Assembly (NCBI GenBank): GCA_010909165.1
Contig: MU008164.1
Span: 186,001-250,000 of the forward strand
Direction: 5' to 3'
Source: Anthoceros angustus
Lineage: Eukaryota > Streptophyta > Anthocerotopsida > Anthocerotales > Anthocerotaceae
DNA: 64,000 nucleotides
In this document: positions 54,013 to 64,000 of the stretch, piece after piece
Numbering within the stretch: position 1 is the first letter of the stretch
Layout: the number at the start of each line of letters is the position of its first letter
Made by a program: the position numbers and the translations under genes
The notes under the pieces: generated by a model
Databases searched by the model: none
The model's input: the letters and a program-made list of their open reading frames with translations, nothing else
What the model was told of the DNA's origin: nothing

Positions 54013-57000
54013 CTAGACTCCACCCTCATCTTGTCTGGGACGGAACTTGTAGATCTCTGGAGGTTGACTGAGTCTAGTGTAACCTGATACAAGAGCAGTC
54101 CATGAGCTTTCATCCTGGGCGGGTATGTTGTTGAACACTTCGCGGGCGTCATCCATGCAGCCACACCTAACGTACATGTCGATCAGAGCTGCAGCGATAG
54201 CAGGATCTGTCTGGAGACCACGTCTGGCCACATTTGCATGAATACTTTTGCCCTCCTGTACAGCTGCTGTGTTCGCGCACAGGTGAAGCATGCCGATGAA
54301 CAGGAACCTGTCTGGCGGTGTGACGTCCTGATCTATCTGCCAGAAGAGGACAAATGCCTCCTGCTCATCTCCGTGCTTTGCATACACCCCGATCATTGTC
54401 GTCCAGAGTACAAGATCTCGATCGTGAATGCTTGCGAAGACATGACGAGCGTCCTTTATGCTCCCACACTTGCTATACATGTGTATGGCTGAAGAAGCTA
54501 CAATCACATCCGACTCGAAGCCCATGTCCATGGCAAGGATGTGGAGACGCTTGCCGTTGTCCAAAGCTGCTGGACTGGTACAGGCACCGAACATGCTGAC
54601 AAAGGTCCACCTGTCAGGCTTCCACCCATCTTCAAGCATCTCGTTAAACAGATCCAAAGCTTCCTGGAACTCTCCATGTCTGGAATATCCTCCTATCATG
54701 GCATTCCACAGGACCACATCCTGCTTGGGCATGTTTTCGAAAACCTCCCTCGCATCCAATAAGCTCCCACATTTGGAGTACATGTCAACTACGGCGGTCA
54801 CCAACATAATGTCGGATGAAAGTCCCTCTCGACTGATGTCCATGTGAATCTTCCTGCCAGTTTCCAACGCACTAGGATTTGCACAAGCTTGCAAGACGCA
54901 AAGGAAGGTTATCTTATCTGGCTTTGCACCCTTCAGTAGCATGTCGCTGAAGAGAGCTAAAGCCTTGTCCCCTTCATTTTGCTTGACGTAGCCTCCTATC
55001 ATTATGTTCCACGACACCACCGTATGCTCGTGCATTTTATCAAAAACCTCGCGGGCATCCCCTATACTTTCGCAGTTTACATACATGTCAAGGAGGCAGT
55101 TAGCTACAAACACATCAGACAGCAGAGCCCTTTCCCTCAGAAGGGAGTGCAGTTCTTTACCTTCTGCTAAGGATGAGCAGGAAGTTAGGAGAGTACAAAA
55201 TGTAACCCTGTCTGGTTTCGCATCCTCTGATTCCATGAGCCCAAACAGTTGATGAGCTTTGCCCATATTCCCGTGCCTCAGATTCTCCAGTATCATCTCG
55301 TTCCAGGTTATTACATCTCTCACAGATGTATTATCGAAGAGTTCCTGTGATTTTTGGATACCGTCACACCTGGCATACATTGCTAGAAGAGCATTTGTGA
55401 TTACCACATCTGAATCATATCCAGTTTCAGTGATCAACCTATGTATCTGCCTTCCCTCTTCCAAGTCCATCGGACCAGCACAAGCAGAGAGAATGCTAAC
55501 AAAGGTCACCTGAGTTGGGGGCACACATTCCAGTATCATGCTCCTGAAAAGAGAAAATGCCTCTCTACACAGGCCACGTCTTGCATATTCACCAATCAAT
55601 GCAGTCCAGGAAAACACACTTCGAACACGAAGCCTATCAAAAGCTCGGCGGGCATCTTGCAAGCTCCCACATTTGATATATGCGTCCATTAAACAATCTC
55701 CCAAGCCTTCGAGTCTGCAGGATTCAATTTCGGCGTGGATCAAGTGGCATTGTTGCAAGGCTGCTGGACCATGACATGCTTCCAAGATGCTGGCAAATGT
55801 CACTTGATCTGGAGATTCCCCCTGTAGCTTCATCTCATTAAAGAGTTCAAAAGCTTGATCAGGGTCTCCATGCTTTGCATAACCCGCAATCATAGTGCTC
55901 CAGGAAACCTTGCTTTTCTTCGCGATGCTGTTGAACACTTCCCTTGCCTCCAAGAGACTGCCACAATTTACATACATGTTGACAAGAGAATTCTCCAAAA
56001 AGGTGTCTATCTCTCGCCCACTCTTGATAATGAGATCATGAATCACCATACCCTGTTCAAGGCTTGATGAACTCGAGCAGGAGTTGAGAATGGAAGCAAA
56101 GGTAACTGCATTGGGCACTACTGTCCCTGAACCCATGTGCTGGAAAAGTTGCACTGCCTCATCAATGAGTCCATGCCTTGCATAGCCTGCAAGCATCATA
56201 TTCCATGCAACCAGCCCATAGTCAGCTATGCTGTCAAATACTTGCCGTGCCAGCTCCATGCTCCCACATTTAGCATACATATCGACAAGGGTGCTCATCA
56301 AGTACACATCTGTATAATACCCACAGGTAATGAGCTTGGCATGAATACGCTTGCCCTCTTCAAACGCCATTGCATCTGTGCAAGCCTTCAGCACTGTCCC
56401 GAAGGTGACCTGTGTTGGCTTAACACACTGTCGTTCCATTTGCCAAAACACTTCGATGGCCTTTCTGCTCTGGCCATTCCTGGTGTATCCTGCTATCAAA
56501 CTCGTCCATGTGATAACGTCCCGTCTCATCATAGAATCGAACACTCTTCGTGCATCCTCCATGCTCCCACACTTTGCGTACATCACAATCAGACAATTAC
56601 TTAGGACAATATCCGAGTGTAGCCCACATCTAACCAAGTTGGAGTGAATTCTCATGCCCTGCTCCAGGCCTGAGGGGCCAGTACAAGAGCTAAGGACGTT
56701 GACAAAGGTGCTTTCCTTTGGCTTCAAAGCTGCCTGTTGCATGTTCTGAATCGTCTCCACAGCCTTATCCACTTGTCCCTCCCTTGCATAGCCTGCGATC
56801 AACACATTCCATGACACTTCATCTGGTTGAGAGAGTTCTGAGAACAGTTCACAAGCCAAAACAACGTTCTCACATCTCACATACATTTCAAGAAGGGAGT
56901 TTGCAACACCCATATCCGATTCTAGCCCACTTCGAACAACCATTTCATGTACGAGGCGCCCACGCTCGAGGGAGTCACGGCTGGACAACGCCTTAAGGAT

Positions 57001-57684
57001 GGTAATAAACGTGATTCTGTTTGGAGGCACACCAGCCCTTGCCATTTGCTCATACAAATGGAACGCCTTCTCACCCTGCTGATATCTGGCATGCCCAGCA
57101 ATCATGGTGTTCCATGATACGACATTCCGACTTGACATGGCATCAAAAACTTTGCGTGCATCTGCAACACTTCCACATTTGACATACATGTTCAGGAGCG
57201 TGTTCTGCAGAAACATAGTCATCCCCACCTTGCTCCGAATTATGTGGGCATGGACCTGCTTCCCCTCCGACAGGGATTTCGTATTTACACATCCCCGAAG
57301 AAGAGCAGCATAAACTTCACAGTCTGTTAGCACGCCTCGTCGTTCCCTGTCATCCAAAATGAGTAACGCTTTCCTCAGTGGCCCTGTTCTGCTGATCCTG
57401 ATCAGCTCTCTGTCCGACCCGATGATGTTGTTGCCCATCTGACCTGTAGAAGAACCTGGCGAGCTCCAGCTCTCTCTCACGGTTTGTCCCGCTTTTGACG
57501 ACCCACCAGGAACAGCCATGGTAACTCTTGGCAATCCACGTCTCCGTAGCGGGCACCTGCATCGCCGAGGATCCTCAGCATCTCGACTGGCACTTCTCAC
57601 CATCTCCTCCCCGCCAAGCAACCCACAGCGAAGAGAACCATCGGCGAGCCGAAATTGCGTGTTGGGCTGTCCCAGAATCTCCAT
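54013..57684 (-). CDS. Long PLS-class PPR protein without E or DYW domain
   Basis: An intronless gene of 1223 codons; possible later starts are MVRSASRDAED and MAVPGGSSKAG. Eleven PLS triplets are marked by S motifs (NTLLNMYVKCGSVADARKVF through ALIDMYVRCGCMDDAREVF). After the last triplet (SSWTALVSGYTR) the protein ends in a short basic tail with no E1/E2, PG box or deaminase motif. The triplets are diverged from one another, unlike those of the neighbouring gene. Known: PLS arrays bind single-stranded organelle RNA, about one base per motif. Inference: an organelle RNA-binding factor with a long footprint, in need of a partner if it acts in editing. It is divergent from the PP2C gene. Confidence 0.9.
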   Translation of the reverse strand: MEILGQPNTQFRLADGSLRCGLLGGEEMVRSASRDAEDPRRCRCPLRRRGLPRVTMAVPGGSSKAGQTVRESWSSPGSSTGQMGNNIIGSDRELIRISRTGPLRKALLILDDRERRGVLTDCEVYAALLRGCVNTKSLSEGKQVHAHIIRSKVGMTMFLQNTLLNMYVKCGSVADARKVFDAMSSRNVVSWNTMIAGHARYQQGEKAFHLYEQMARAGVPPNRITFITILKALSSRDSLERGRLVHEMVVRSGLESDMGVANSLLEMYVRCENVVLACELFSELSQPDEVSWNVLIAGYAREGQVDKAVETIQNMQQAALKPKESTFVNVLSSCTGPSGLEQGMRIHSNLVRCGLHSDIVLSNCLIVMYAKCGSMEDARRVFDSMMRRDVITWTSLIAGYTRNGQSRKAIEVFWQMERQCVKPTQVTFGTVLKACTDAMAFEEGKRIHAKLITCGYYTDVYLMSTLVDMYAKCGSMELARQVFDSIADYGLVAWNMMLAGYARHGLIDEAVQLFQHMGSGTVVPNAVTFASILNSCSSSSSLEQGMVIHDLIIKSGREIDTFLENSLVNMYVNCGSLLEAREVFNSIAKKSKVSWSTMIAGYAKHGDPDQAFELFNEMKLQGESPDQVTFASILEACHGPAALQQCHLIHAEIESCRLEGLGDCLMDAYIKCGSLQDARRAFDRLRVRSVFSWTALIGEYARRGLCREAFSLFRSMILECVPPTQVTFVSILSACAGPMDLEEGRQIHRLITETGYDSDVVITNALLAMYARCDGIQKSQELFDNTSVRDVITWNEMILENLRHGNMGKAHQLFGLMESEDAKPDRVTFCTLLTSCSSLAEGKELHSLLRERALLSDVFVANCLLDMYVNCESIGDAREVFDKMHEHTVVSWNIMIGGYVKQNEGDKALALFSDMLLKGAKPDKITFLCVLQACANPSALETGRKIHMDISREGLSSDIMLVTAVVDMYSKCGSLLDAREVFENMPKQDVVLWNAMIGGYSRHGEFQEALDLFNEMLEDGWKPDRWTFVSMFGACTSPAALDNGKRLHILAMDMGFESDVIVASSAIHMYSKCGSIKDARHVFASIHDRDLVLWTTMIGVYAKHGDEQEAFVLFWQIDQDVTPPDRFLFIGMLHLCANTAAVQEGKSIHANVARRGLQTDPAIAAALIDMYVRCGCMDDAREVFNNIPAQDESSWTALVSGYTRLSQPPEIYKFRPRQDEGGV

Positions 57685-58311
57685 AGCGACAACAGGTGAC
57701 CATCACTGATTCAGGAAAACACCCAAGGAAGGCTGTCCACGTCGCCCAAAGGATGCAGTCAAAGACACTATGTGGCTCTGACCTTCCGCCCTTCGTTCTC
57801 ACAACAAAGTATAAAGTCTTCTTCGTTAAGCCTCTCCTCCCCAACCTTTCGCCATTCTGAACCACGATTTCAGCAGGCCTCCTTGGAGGAACATGCAGGC
57901 AGCCAGGAGCAGCCTCAGCTGCTGCAATTCTACTAGGGGGAACATGCTGCTAGGCTTGCCCAAAGCATGCTTTCCTCCTGCCAAGCAGGCTGTGGGCTTC
58001 ACCCCTTTTCTCCCAGGGACCCACAAACTCCTCCTTCCCTGCTCTACCTTGTTGCAAGGCAAGTTCATTTGTAGTCTGGAAATGACTACCAGGCCTGGAA
58101 TGGAAGTTCTGAGATGGAGATCGGCAGACTGAATAAATTGTCCGCGGTGTTACAGCTGACAGGCCGCATCATCGAATGCAACCTCACTCACCGAGATGTG
58201 TTGTCGGAACTGAGCAACTGTATAGCATCCTGCAACTTATCTCTTCCGCTATCCTTTTTTGTGGTGATGTTCGAGATGGTTTCCAGTCATTCTTCGTACC
58301 TATCATTGCAG
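57685..58311. other. Divergent upstream region; PP2C first exon not resolved
   Basis: An open plus frame, 57893-58132, begins MQAARSSLSCCNSTRGNMLL. It is Ser/Cys-rich and basic, plastid-transit-like, and could be the first PP2C exon. No donor with the needed phase (two bases carried over) was identified. The region also serves as promoter for the minus-strand PPR gene starting at 57684. Confidence 0.4.
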
Positions 58312-60017
58312 CTATGGTGCTGCTTCCATCCAGGGAACAGGAAGGCCGACTATGGAGGATACGTACAGTGTTGTAACGGAAAAGAGATGCTCAGAGCCCC
58401 TCTTTTTTGGGGTCTTCGATGGGCACGGTGGGGCTGCTGTTGCTGAGTAAGGAGTACTTTCTGCTCTAGGATTCTTCTTTGGTACCACATTCATGAGATA
58501 TGTAGATTACGGACTAAAGGTGAAATATCAACATGCTGTGCAGGATGCTGAAGACTAATTTCTGGCCTGTGTACAAGAGGAACCTCTCAGGTGGTGGGAT
58601 CCTTCCTGTGTGCTTGTATTCTTCTGATAAGTTGGTGCAGTCTTTCTCATTGCAAGATGCAGCCAGTCCTGTATATTTACACTTTCGTTTGTTTGCTGCA
58701 GGACCTGATCTGAAACGAGCCACTGTGGCTTCCTACCTAGAAGTGGACAAGAAAGCTCTGGTATGCCACTTAAGGCTCCTTTGCAGATTTCAGTGCCTAG
58801 CTGGATAGTCGTGCCTAGCAGCGTCTGGTTGATGGGCTCAAGTTTGTGCAGGCTCAGCCTCCTGGTCTGTTTGGTGCATTACGGGAACGTGGACTCGGTG
58901 GGTCTCGTTGTGGCTCCACAGCCGCGACAGTGGTGTTGCTAAGGGCACAAGGTCTGTACCACGGGAACTCAAAAGCACATGGGTCACCGATGTGTGCTTT
59001 TTGATGAAGGGTTCCTTGAAAACAGTGCACCATGCATGTCAGATGAGAAAGAGGTTCTCGTTGCTGCAAATGTTGGAGATGCACGAGTTGTTCTTGCAAG
59101 GGCAGGACAGGCCATTCAACTGACCTGCGATCACAAGGTGAAGAATGGTTGCAGGAAGAAGTTTTCATTGTTTTGTCGTGTAGAATCGGTGTTCCGTTGG
59201 GGCTGGAAGCCTAAATGTTTCAAATTTCTTTGTACAGCCAGATGTGGAGTCAGAAAGGAACAGGATAGAGGCCAAGAATCCTACACCCAAGAAACCTCTC
59301 GTAAGATCCTGGCTATACTGGACCAGGATGCTGCCACTTGTTCTTCCACTGTCGTGCCTACCTGATACTCGCACCTTGCAGGTGGTAAATGTTGGAGGGA
59401 CGTGGCGTGTAGGTGGTCTTCTTGCCCTCTCCCGTGCCTTTGGGGATGTCTATCTGAAAGAGTAGGTACTCAAATCTTCTGCTCCTTGCGCTGCTGTTCC
59501 ATACGAATTCTGGTTCGACTTCGATCCTGATTCCTTGTTTGTGAAGCTGGACTGATGGAAAACTGGAAGGTGCGAGCGGAGGCTTCGGCCTGACTGCTGA
59601 ACCGCATGTAGCTGTGGAGACCCTTTCACCCGGTACCTGAACTCTCTGAAACCTCTCTGCACCATTGCCAAGCTTAAGAGTACATCCAGCCCTGACACAT
59701 TCATCCTCCTGTCTCCAGAGAACCAGTTCGTCATCCTGGGTACTGATGGGCTCTGGGAGCATATCAGCAACCAAGAAGTTGTGGACATCTGCCTTAATTC
59801 TGGGTAAGTTCCGATTGGACTCTTGGCATTGGCAAAAGTGGTTTAACTGTAAAGAATTGATGTGCTCATCATCTTGTCTTGCAATCTCAGATCCAGCCGT
59901 TCTCTGAATGAGACCGCCGAGAATTTGGTGAAGCTAGCGCAGAAGCGAGGGACTACAGATGACATCACGGTTCTCATTGTTCGGTTAAACCAGGAGAGCG
60001 AGGTATCGGGTCCCTAG
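58312..60017 (+). CDS. PP2C-family protein phosphatase, ten resolved exons
   Basis: Mg/Mn-dependent Ser/Thr phosphatase. Exons: 58312-58446, 58544-58590, 58702-58760, 58819-58951, 59043-59137, 59238-59300, 59382-59461, 59547-59632, 59719-59803 and 59891-60017. All have GT-AG borders and consistent phases, giving about 303 residues of catalytic domain. Visible PP2C motifs: GRPTMEDTYSVV (metal-site Glu-Asp), FFGVFDGHGGAAVAE (DGHGG), GGSRCGSTAATVVLL, LVAANVGDARVVLARAG, GLLALSRAFGD, FVILGTDGLWEHISNQEVV (DG metal site) and TTDDITVLIVRL. The N-terminal exon is missing from this model. The clade was not identified; a plastid location is possible from the upstream open frame. It is convergent with the arginine decarboxylase gene. 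Confidence 0.93.
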
Positions 60018-60272
60018 CTTCGTAGAAAGGCCACCCCAATGTCTGAAGTTTACCATAAACAAACGAAGTGCACAGCCCAGGGACGCCAACAGCTCTTGAC
60101 ACTGGTTCACATCCATCTCGTGCTACCGTAGTGGACAGCCATAGCGGTTTTGCTCCCACCAAACAAGGGTTGAATCAGCTGGTTTCCGAATGGAAGGACG
60201 ACGAGTATGTGCCGTTTGGATCAAGAAGAGGTAACCTTCTCGTGAATCGATTGAGCCAAACCGTTAGGTCAA

Positions 60273-60278
60273 AATAAA
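60273..60278 (+). terminator. Candidate poly(A) signal for PP2C
   Basis: AATAAA 256 bp past the PP2C stop in an A-rich stretch. A single hexamer, so moderate support only. Confidence 0.45.
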
Positions 60279-60612
60279 AAGCAGGTCTCTCAAATCCCAT
60301 ACTACTACTATCATGCGGGTAAAGATCCCACAACTGGTAGGCGGGTGAAGATCCCACGAAATACATACCTAGTATGCCGGTGAAGATCTCACAAAATGGA
60401 GGACTCCCCAAAAGACCAGGAACCCCAAACGGAGGACGTAGATCAGGAACGCAACAAAATAGAGGACTCCGCAAAAGTTCAGGACGCCAAAGCTAGAAAG
60501 CGAGCAGCTGCAAAGTAGTCAATCAACTTCAACTGCCCTAGAAGTTGAACAAGTCAAAATTCTATGGACCCGGAATGCTATACCCTGTAAACTACAGACC
60601 CCTTTGATGCCC
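60279..60612. repeat. Convergent intergenic region with short degenerate repeats
   Basis: Loose repeats of GGTGAAGATCCCAC-type (near 60316, 60343 and 60379) and GGAGGAC-type units. No gene is seen. It probably holds both 3' UTRs. Confidence 0.45.
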
Positions 60613-62748
60613 TTAAAAACGTTTCTCGTTGGCGAGGTAAGTATAAGACTTGAAAGTGCGGTCCAAACGACTCATAATAATATCCGAGTCGTCGGGACAA
60701 GCCTCGCGACGGCTTTCTTCAACTCGCTCCTTCAGGACCTGGAGCATAGAATCAGGGTCGTGTTGCATCAGGCGCATGACGTCGGCTACAGCCTGTCCTT
60801 GCACACAATCCTCAATCTCATAGTTGGGAGCATGCACAGAATCCTTCTTCTTGTGCAACACATGCACTATGTTGGTATTCCCGAACAAATTGTGCATTCC
60901 ACCAAGGATTTCCTGGTAAGCTCCTGCAAGAAACATCCCCATAATGTATGCCCTGCCAGGCTGCAAGGCATGCACTTCCAGGTACCTTTTCTGTACGCCT
61001 TGTGCTTCCTTCCCAATGAAAGAAGAGACCCTCCCATCACTGTCGCAGGTAATGTCGCTGAAAACAGCCCGACTTGTCGGTTCCTCCTCAAGCCGGTGGA
61101 GCGGCACTATGGGAAACAGTTGGTCGATGGCCCAGTAATCCGGCATGGACTTGAAAACCGAGAGATTCACATGGTAAGTTGCGTTCACAGGGGATGAACC
61201 ATGCGCGGAGACCTTGCTGGATACATCATACTCGTTCTTGAGTCCGTCCGCCTGTGCTACACACTTTTGCTTGTTATGTTCAGCCTCCTTGACAGCAGCA
61301 ACGATCTCTTCACGAATGGTCTCCACGGCTGCACGAGCCTGAAGACTGACAAGGCCAAGGCTAAAGAGACGGGCACATTCGGTCCTCATTACTGCAGAGC
61401 ATTCCAGAGCTGCAAAGCAGTCGACGGATGCTTTCAGATCCTCGTGCATGCGGAGGATCTGCTCAGGCAGAGCCTCTGTACAGATGATATCGTCCGGCAC
61501 ATTCCACGCACCGGTACCTGCACAATTGCGTGCTGCCTTGGATCCCTGTACACCCTTGTGATGTCCTGAGAAAACATCAAATACGAGAACGGACTGGTGC
61601 GAGACAATGCCTCGTCCGCTCTCACAGCAAAGGATGGGGTGCTTAACATTCTTCAAGCTGCAAGCTTCTCCGATGGCACCGACCACCTCCTCTGCGTATT
61701 GCTCCATGGTGTACCCGATTGACATATCAGACGAGGAGTCATGAGATCCATCATAATCAACTCCAAGGCCCCCTCCAATGTCTATGATCCTCATATCAGC
61801 CCCCATCAGAGCGAGCCCGCAGAACAGATGAGCTGCTTCAGCAACACCCTCCTGCACAACTTCCAACGATGGGATCTGGGACCCAATGTGAAAGTGAAGA
61901 AGCTTCAAGCACTCCAGCATCCCATGTGTCCTGAGCTCCTCCACAACTCTCATGATGTGGGGAATCGACAATCCGAACTTCCCGTCATCGCCAGATGTGT
62001 CTCCCCAGTGGCCGCCGTGCTTGGTATTGAGCTTGGCCCGGAGGCCGATGACGGGCCTGACACCGAGCTCCTGGCTGGCTTTGATCACAACTTCCAGCTC
62101 TTCCACCTGCTCGAGGACGATGATCGCATTAAGCTTCATGTCCCGAGCTGTAAGCGCCAGAGCCACGTACTCATAATCCTTGTACCCATTACATATGAGC
62201 ATGGCACTGGGGCTTGCCTTGCACATGCACGACATGACAGTGAGCAGCTCGGGCTTGGACCCAGCCTCCAACCCGTAGTCGAAGTCCTTTCCGAAAGCCA
62301 CGATATCTTCCACAATCCGACGGTCCGGATTACACTTCACTGGAAAAACACCTCGAAACACCCCCTTGTACTGCCGGGCTGCAATGCCCCTCACAAACGC
62401 CCGCTGTAACGTCTCCAGTCTGTGCTTAAGGATATCCGGAAATCTGATAATAAGGGGCATCCTCATCCCCATCTTCACGACAGCGCCCTCCACCACATCC
62501 ATCAGGTCGATGCCTTCTTCAGGCTGGGTTTCCTGTCCGTGCGGATGCACGCATATGTGCCCCTTCTTATTCACCTTGAAGTACGGTGCCCCCCATCCGT
62601 CAACCTTGTAGATGTTGGCCGACTTTTCAACGCTCCAAGGCAGGCCAACTACTGCAGCGGCTCCGGCATTGGCTCCTTCATGACCAGCTTCAGCACATGC
62701 CTTACCAACCATGGCAGGAGTCACGGGGGTTGACATCTGGGCGGCCAT
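60613..62748 (-). CDS. ADC: Arginine decarboxylase (biosynthetic, PLP)
   Basis: Converts arginine to agmatine and CO2, the first step of the plant ADC route to putrescine. An intronless gene of 711 codons, full length for plant ADC. Fold III PLP decarboxylase features in order: WSVEKSANIYKVDGWGAPYF (start of the conserved region, about 38), the PLP-binding Lys in GVFPVKCNPDR (K138), LEAGSKPELL, LRAKLNTKHGGHWGDTSGD (240-254), HFHIGSQIP (286-294), the glycine-rich phosphate loop GGGLGVDYDGS (325-335), CCESGRGIVSHQ, and the active-site region NVPDDIICTEALPEQ. Intron absence is typical for plant ADC genes. Start chosen at the first ATG of the frame (MAAQMSTPVT); the context is unambiguous. Plant ADC is often cytosolic or plastidic. 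Confidence 0.97.
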   Translation of the reverse strand: MAAQMSTPVTPAMVGKACAEAGHEGANAGAAAVVGLPWSVEKSANIYKVDGWGAPYFKVNKKGHICVHPHGQETQPEEGIDLMDVVEGAVVKMGMRMPLIIRFPDILKHRLETLQRAFVRGIAARQYKGVFRGVFPVKCNPDRRIVEDIVAFGKDFDYGLEAGSKPELLTVMSCMCKASPSAMLICNGYKDYEYVALALTARDMKLNAIIVLEQVEELEVVIKASQELGVRPVIGLRAKLNTKHGGHWGDTSGDDGKFGLSIPHIMRVVEELRTHGMLECLKLLHFHIGSQIPSLEVVQEGVAEAAHLFCGLALMGADMRIIDIGGGLGVDYDGSHDSSSDMSIGYTMEQYAEEVVGAIGEACSLKNVKHPILCCESGRGIVSHQSVLVFDVFSGHHKGVQGSKAARNCAGTGAWNVPDDIICTEALPEQILRMHEDLKASVDCFAALECSAVMRTECARLFSLGLVSLQARAAVETIREEIVAAVKEAEHNKQKCVAQADGLKNEYDVSSKVSAHGSSPVNATYHVNLSVFKSMPDYWAIDQLFPIVPLHRLEEEPTSRAVFSDITCDSDGRVSSFIGKEAQGVQKRYLEVHALQPGRAYIMGMFLAGAYQEILGGMHNLFGNTNIVHVLHKKKDSVHAPNYEIEDCVQGQAVADVMRLMQHDPDSMLQVLKERVEESRREACPDDSDIIMSRLDRTFKSYTYLANEKRF

Positions 62749-64000
62749 TTGGTGCTTTCAGCTGTCGTCCACAAATGCACACAGACTTGAGATCTCAGTT
62801 AACAGTGTCTTCTGTTTCACTTTTCACCACTGCCACTCCTGTACTGGCAGTGAAAACGGGATCTTGAAGGAGGAAGAACTGGAACGGCGGGCAGAAGCTG
62901 TGTGAAAGGTTAGCAATGTTAGCGGAAGCTCAAGAGGGTGCAAGCTTCCACGTTTTTTTGCAAGTTGCAGAGCACTACGTCTTCGTTCGTCCGGACGGAA
63001 GCAAAACCAACCCACCGCTAGCTGAAAACCTAGGTGCAACACAGCCCAACACGTTTGTCAGCCATCATAAAGCTTGCTGCAACACAGCAATGTGAGCTTT
63101 GTACAGCAAAGTTGATCTACACAAATAAGAGAACAGCAATTGGGCAGCAAAACGTTTTCAGGGCATACCAGCTGGCTCTCAGTAGGCTCCTTCCTACCAG
63201 TCCTTCAACGGAGCGGATCCGGATCCAGCAGCAACCGCAAGAATGTAGCAGTTCCTTGCAAAGCAAAAGCGCCGAGGTGTGCGCAGGCAAGCTTGCAGGC
63301 GGCTCGCAGCTGGCTCTGGATGGAAGAAGGGCAGAAAACGCTCAGAGGAGTCTGGATTAGAGAGGAGGGACGCTTGTAGAGGCGCTGCAACGGCTTTCAG
63401 CGAGGGTACGGCAGGGCACGTACACGAGCCCAGCATATGTGGAGGAATTCTGGGATATCCTGCTAGACCCTCCTGCCTGAAGGCAGGCCCAACTGGTGGG
63501 CACAGGCCAGGGTGGGCGGGAAGCTCCTGGAATTCTGAAGGTAACATCGATTTCAAACGTCCACAGCCTCCGGGACTTGAAGACTCTTGAGTCGTCTTCT
63601 ACAGACTGACGGCGACAGACCAAGCGAGTGCCAGCGCAAATTATTCCCGCTGCCCCCCCCCTAGCCCTGCACGTTGAACCACACCGACAACGGCGTCCGA
63701 GCGCGGCGGTGGCAAATGGGAGAGTCCAGCTCACAGACCTGTCGATAAATTGCACAAGACTGCTACTCCACCATATCACTAGTCTAACGTATATAGACTA
63801 CCTCGAGCGGCCACTCTCACATATATAGAGTACCTGGAGAGTAGATCGAGAGGCCTGGAGGGCTGTTCCACCTGCTTTGCACCTAAACAATTGGGACATA
63901 GAATTCATGCATTCCAAGCGCCTTGGGACTCAGGAGTGGAATTCATCTACAGACTTTGGATTGCAATCTACTAGCGAGCTTAGGCTAGACCTAGGGAAGA
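62749..64000 (-). promoter_or_regulatory. ADC upstream region, long leader candidate
   Basis: No other gene is supported. TATA-like strings on the minus strand lie at 63821-63827 (TATATAT) and near 63791-63797. If used, the 5' leader would be about 1 kb, long but not unusual for ADC. Short plus-strand frames here lack family features. Confidence 0.3.

Noticed and set aside
61741-62409. 222-codon plus-strand frame
   Set aside because: Antisense to arginine decarboxylase, with no protein features of its own.
1-64000. tRNA, rRNA or other structured RNA genes
   Set aside because: I saw no tRNA-like A/B boxes in a fitting cloverleaf and no rRNA segments. The tRNA-like match at 18188 is a primer site.

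Overview
The window is nuclear DNA of a land plant, most likely a fern or another non-seed vascular plant. The evidence is spliceosomal introns, plant-type arginine decarboxylase and VARICOSE/EDC4, abundant Copia and Gypsy retroelements, and PLS-class PPR proteins. Two of the PPR proteins carry the DYW:KP variant, which is known from hornworts, lycophytes and ferns, the lineages with U-to-C organelle RNA editing. The lineage is inferred and I cannot name the species.

Layout. 1-600: receptor-kinase relic. 1028-4280: a divergent pair, an intronless DYW:KP PPR gene (minus) and a four-exon Mpv17/PMP22 gene (plus), with start codons about 170 bp apart. 4281-41450: a nested transposon block. It holds GC-rich relic sequence (5-10.9 and 18.4-21.9 kb), a Copia element with both LTRs and a probable 5-bp target duplication (10868-18386), a rearranged Gypsy element (21.9-27.0 kb), a LINE-type relic (27-28 kb), a 1.85-kb tandem duplication (27.8-31.5 kb), a second Copia (32-36.7 kb) split by a 771-bp TG...CA insertion, and a decayed transposase-like gene (36.7-39.6 kb). 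41560-41815 is a GCAA/GCGA-type microsatellite. 41976-62748 is a gene-dense island: EDC4/VARICOSE (+), DYW:KP PPR (+), an E-type PPR that lost its DYW domain (-), an 11-triplet PLS PPR (-), PP2C phosphatase (+) and arginine decarboxylase (-).

The four PPR genes are probable organelle RNA-editing or RNA-processing factors. The other genes act in mRNA decapping (EDC4), polyamine synthesis (ADC), protein dephosphorylation (PP2C) and organelle/peroxisome membranes (Mpv17); they are neighbours, not an operon.

Two cross-cutting observations matter for interpretation. First, repeated copies in the transposon block differ mainly at CAG/CTG trinucleotides, often changed to CG-containing strings. That looks like a consensus artefact at methylated CHG sites rather than ordinary decay. 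Second, the block holds at least six local tandem duplications, several with short microhomology at the junctions and most pairing one clean copy with one CHG-corrupted copy. Many apparent frameshifts in the transposons may therefore not be real.
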